7,560 nucleotides of DNA from NCBI GenBank assembly GCA_036395835.1, contig DASWCW010000014.1, positions 1 to 7,560 of the forward strand, written 5' to 3'. Numbering within the stretch: the first letter of the stretch is position 1; each line of letters begins with the position of its first letter. The notes beneath the pieces were generated by a model. That model was not told the DNA's origin, searched no databases, and was given only the letters and a program-made list of their open reading frames with translations. The position numbers and the translations under genes are program-made. The stretch comes from AP-16 sp036395835 (lineage in GTDB: Bacteria > Pseudomonadota > Alphaproteobacteria > Rhizobiales > Xanthobacteraceae). Of this stretch, positions 6,672 through 7,560 are shown piece after piece.

Positions 6672-7466
6672 ATGAACGTTGCTGCTCAAAACCGAGACGT
6701 CGGCGTGAGCCTCTCCGGCCACGTGGCTACCGTCGAGATCCGGCGCCCGCCGCACAATTATTTCGACAATGCGCTCATCCGCGCCATTGCCGAGGCATTC
6801 GATGCGCTCGACGCCGATCCGCAATGCCGGGCTGTCGTACTTGCGGCCGAAGGCAAGTCGTTCTGCGCCGGTGCGGATTTCTCCAAGCGTCTCGATACCG
6901 CGGCCGCGAGCGATGTCGGAAACGGCGAGGCCAAGCATCTCTACAAGGAAGGCACCCGGCTATTCCGCAACAAGAAGCCGGTCGTTGCCGCCGTGCACGG
7001 TGCTGCGGTCGGCGGCGGGCTCGGCCTGGCGCTCGTCGCCGATTTTCGCGTGACCTGTCCGGAGGCGCGGTTTTCCGCCAATTTCAATCGCATGGCTTTC
7101 CACCCCGGTTTCGGGCTGACCGTGACCCTGCCGCGGGCGATCGGGCCGCAGCGCGCCGCGCTGCTGTTCTACACCGGCCGGCGCATTCCCGGGGACGAAG
7201 CGGTGAAGATCGGCCTTGCGGATCTCCTGGTCGCGCAGAGCGAGGTGCGCGCCGCCGCACAGGAGCTCGCGACCGAGATCGCCCAGTCCGGGCCGCAGGC
7301 AGTGGTGTCGACGCGCGAGACGCTGCGCCGCGGCTTGGCCGAGGCGGTCGAGGCCGCGACCGAGCGGGAGCTCGTCGAGCAGGAATGGCAGCGGCGGACC
7401 GCCGATTTCAAGGAAGGCGTCAAGGCGATGGCGGAGCGCCGGCTGCCGAATTTTTTGGGCCGATAG
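6672..7466 (+). CDS. Enoyl-CoA hydratase/isomerase (crotonase) family protein with atypical active site
   Basis: 264 residues, the usual crotonase length. Family signatures are SFCAGADF (63-70), which with GGG (114-116) forms the oxyanion hole, and HGAAVGGGLGLALVADFRV (109-127). The C-terminal region is helical. Ungapped alignment with rat mitochondrial enoyl-CoA hydratase puts catalytic E144 on G118 and E164 on F138, so both hydratase glutamates are missing. The surrounding NFNRMAFHPGFGLTVTLPR (137-155) looks like a coherent subfamily motif rather than decay. The protein therefore binds a CoA thioester but may not be a simple hydratase; isomerase, hydrolase or another crotonase chemistry is possible. 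It starts 52 bases after the CoA-transferase stop, in the same operon, with its own strong Shine-Dalgarno sequence. It is not RpfF, which also needs the two glutamates. Confidence 0.92.
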   Translation: MNVAAQNRDVGVSLSGHVATVEIRRPPHNYFDNALIRAIAEAFDALDADPQCRAVVLAAEGKSFCAGADFSKRLDTAAASDVGNGEAKHLYKEGTRLFRNKKPVVAAVHGAAVGGGLGLALVADFRVTCPEARFSANFNRMAFHPGFGLTVTLPRAIGPQRAALLFYTGRRIPGDEAVKIGLADLLVAQSEVRAAAQELATEIAQSGPQAVVSTRETLRRGLAEAVEAATERELVEQEWQRRTADFKEGVKAMAERRLPNFLGR

Positions 7467-7487
7467 CAGCTGCTGTGGGCGAGGGGA

Positions 7488-7508
7488 TCGGACGCGAGGA
7501 GTGTCCGA
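7488..7508. other. Short inverted repeat between crotonase and next gene
   Basis: TCGGAC (7488-7493) and GTCCGA (7503-7508) are perfect complements around a 9-base loop in the 77-base gap after the crotonase stop. No T-tract follows, so termination is unlikely; the next gene starts 35 bases later. Confidence 0.3.
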
Positions 7509-7543
7509 CCGCCTCTCGTGCGCGGGATTCAGGGAGAGAGCCG

Positions 7544-7560
7544 ATGTCGGACCAGCAGGT
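7544..7560 (+). CDS. Start of a further gene, cut by the window end
   Basis: An ATG at 7544 opens a frame beginning MSDQQ that runs off the window. A purine-rich AGGGAGAGAG (7531-7540) lies 3 bases upstream and acts as a plausible ribosome binding site. The same strand and 77-base spacing suggest it belongs to the acyl-CoA operon. Five residues are too few to name a family. Confidence 0.6.

Noticed and set aside
5466..7466. A natural CoA-transferase/crotonase fusion protein of 666 residues
   Set aside because: The junction is out-of-frame sequence, the true CoA-transferase C-terminus lies in another frame ending at 6619, and the crotonase has its own strong ribosome binding site.
6672..7466. 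The crotonase as RpfF, the DSF synthase that would complete an rpf cluster
   Set aside because: Both catalytic glutamates needed by RpfF are missing, and the gene lies in the acyl-CoA operon on the other strand from the RpfC-like gene.
1..7560. CRISPR arrays, tRNA or rRNA genes, insertion sequences
   Set aside because: I saw no regularly spaced direct repeats, cloverleaf or rRNA-like segments, or transposase motifs on either strand.

Overview
The window is GC-rich, densely coding bacterial DNA, most likely from an alphaproteobacterium of the Rhizobiales (Bradyrhizobium/Xanthobacteraceae-like). This placement is inferred from three things: base composition, the style of the acyl-CoA dehydrogenase / class III CoA-transferase / crotonase cluster, and a palindromic intergenic repeat that reads like those scattered through Rhizobiales genomes. 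It has not been tested by a search.

Left half (8-3776, minus strand): a two-gene signalling operon. The upstream gene (3776 to 1629) encodes a 715-residue REC-PAS-GGDEF-EAL protein. Its cyclic-di-GMP synthase and phosphodiesterase motifs both look intact. Seven bases after its stop codon begins an RpfC-like membrane protein (1621 to 8). It keeps the RpfC-type multi-spanning sensor, a receiver domain and an HPt domain, but the whole HisKA/HATPase kinase core is absent, replaced by a linker of about 60 residues. The pair looks like a variant of the RpfC/RpfG arrangement in which the kinase core is gone and the output protein carries GGDEF-EAL rather than HD-GYP.

Middle (3777-4164): a 388-base divergent intergenic region. 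It has an AT-rich patch with a 12-base palindrome, a cluster of dyads, a GC-rich hairpin, and a small hairpin next to the ribosome binding site of the rightward operon.

Right half (4165-7560, plus strand): an acyl-CoA metabolism operon. In order it holds an acyl-CoA dehydrogenase (387 aa, Asp at the catalytic-base position), a Rhizobiales-type repeat, a class III (CaiB/BaiF) CoA-transferase broken by a frameshift near 6407, a crotonase-fold protein (264 aa) lacking both catalytic glutamates of classical enoyl-CoA hydratase, and the first codons of a further gene. Together these suggest activation of a carboxylic acid to its CoA thioester followed by alpha,beta-oxidation; the substrate cannot be read from the sequence. 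The frameshift also puts the tail of the CoA-transferase reading frame in phase with the crotonase, so a 666-codon run-on frame exists. Its junction region is out-of-frame, Arg/Ser-rich sequence.

The most interesting points are the kinase-less RpfC-like protein coupled to a bifunctional c-di-GMP protein, the broken CoA-transferase, and the non-canonical crotonase active site.
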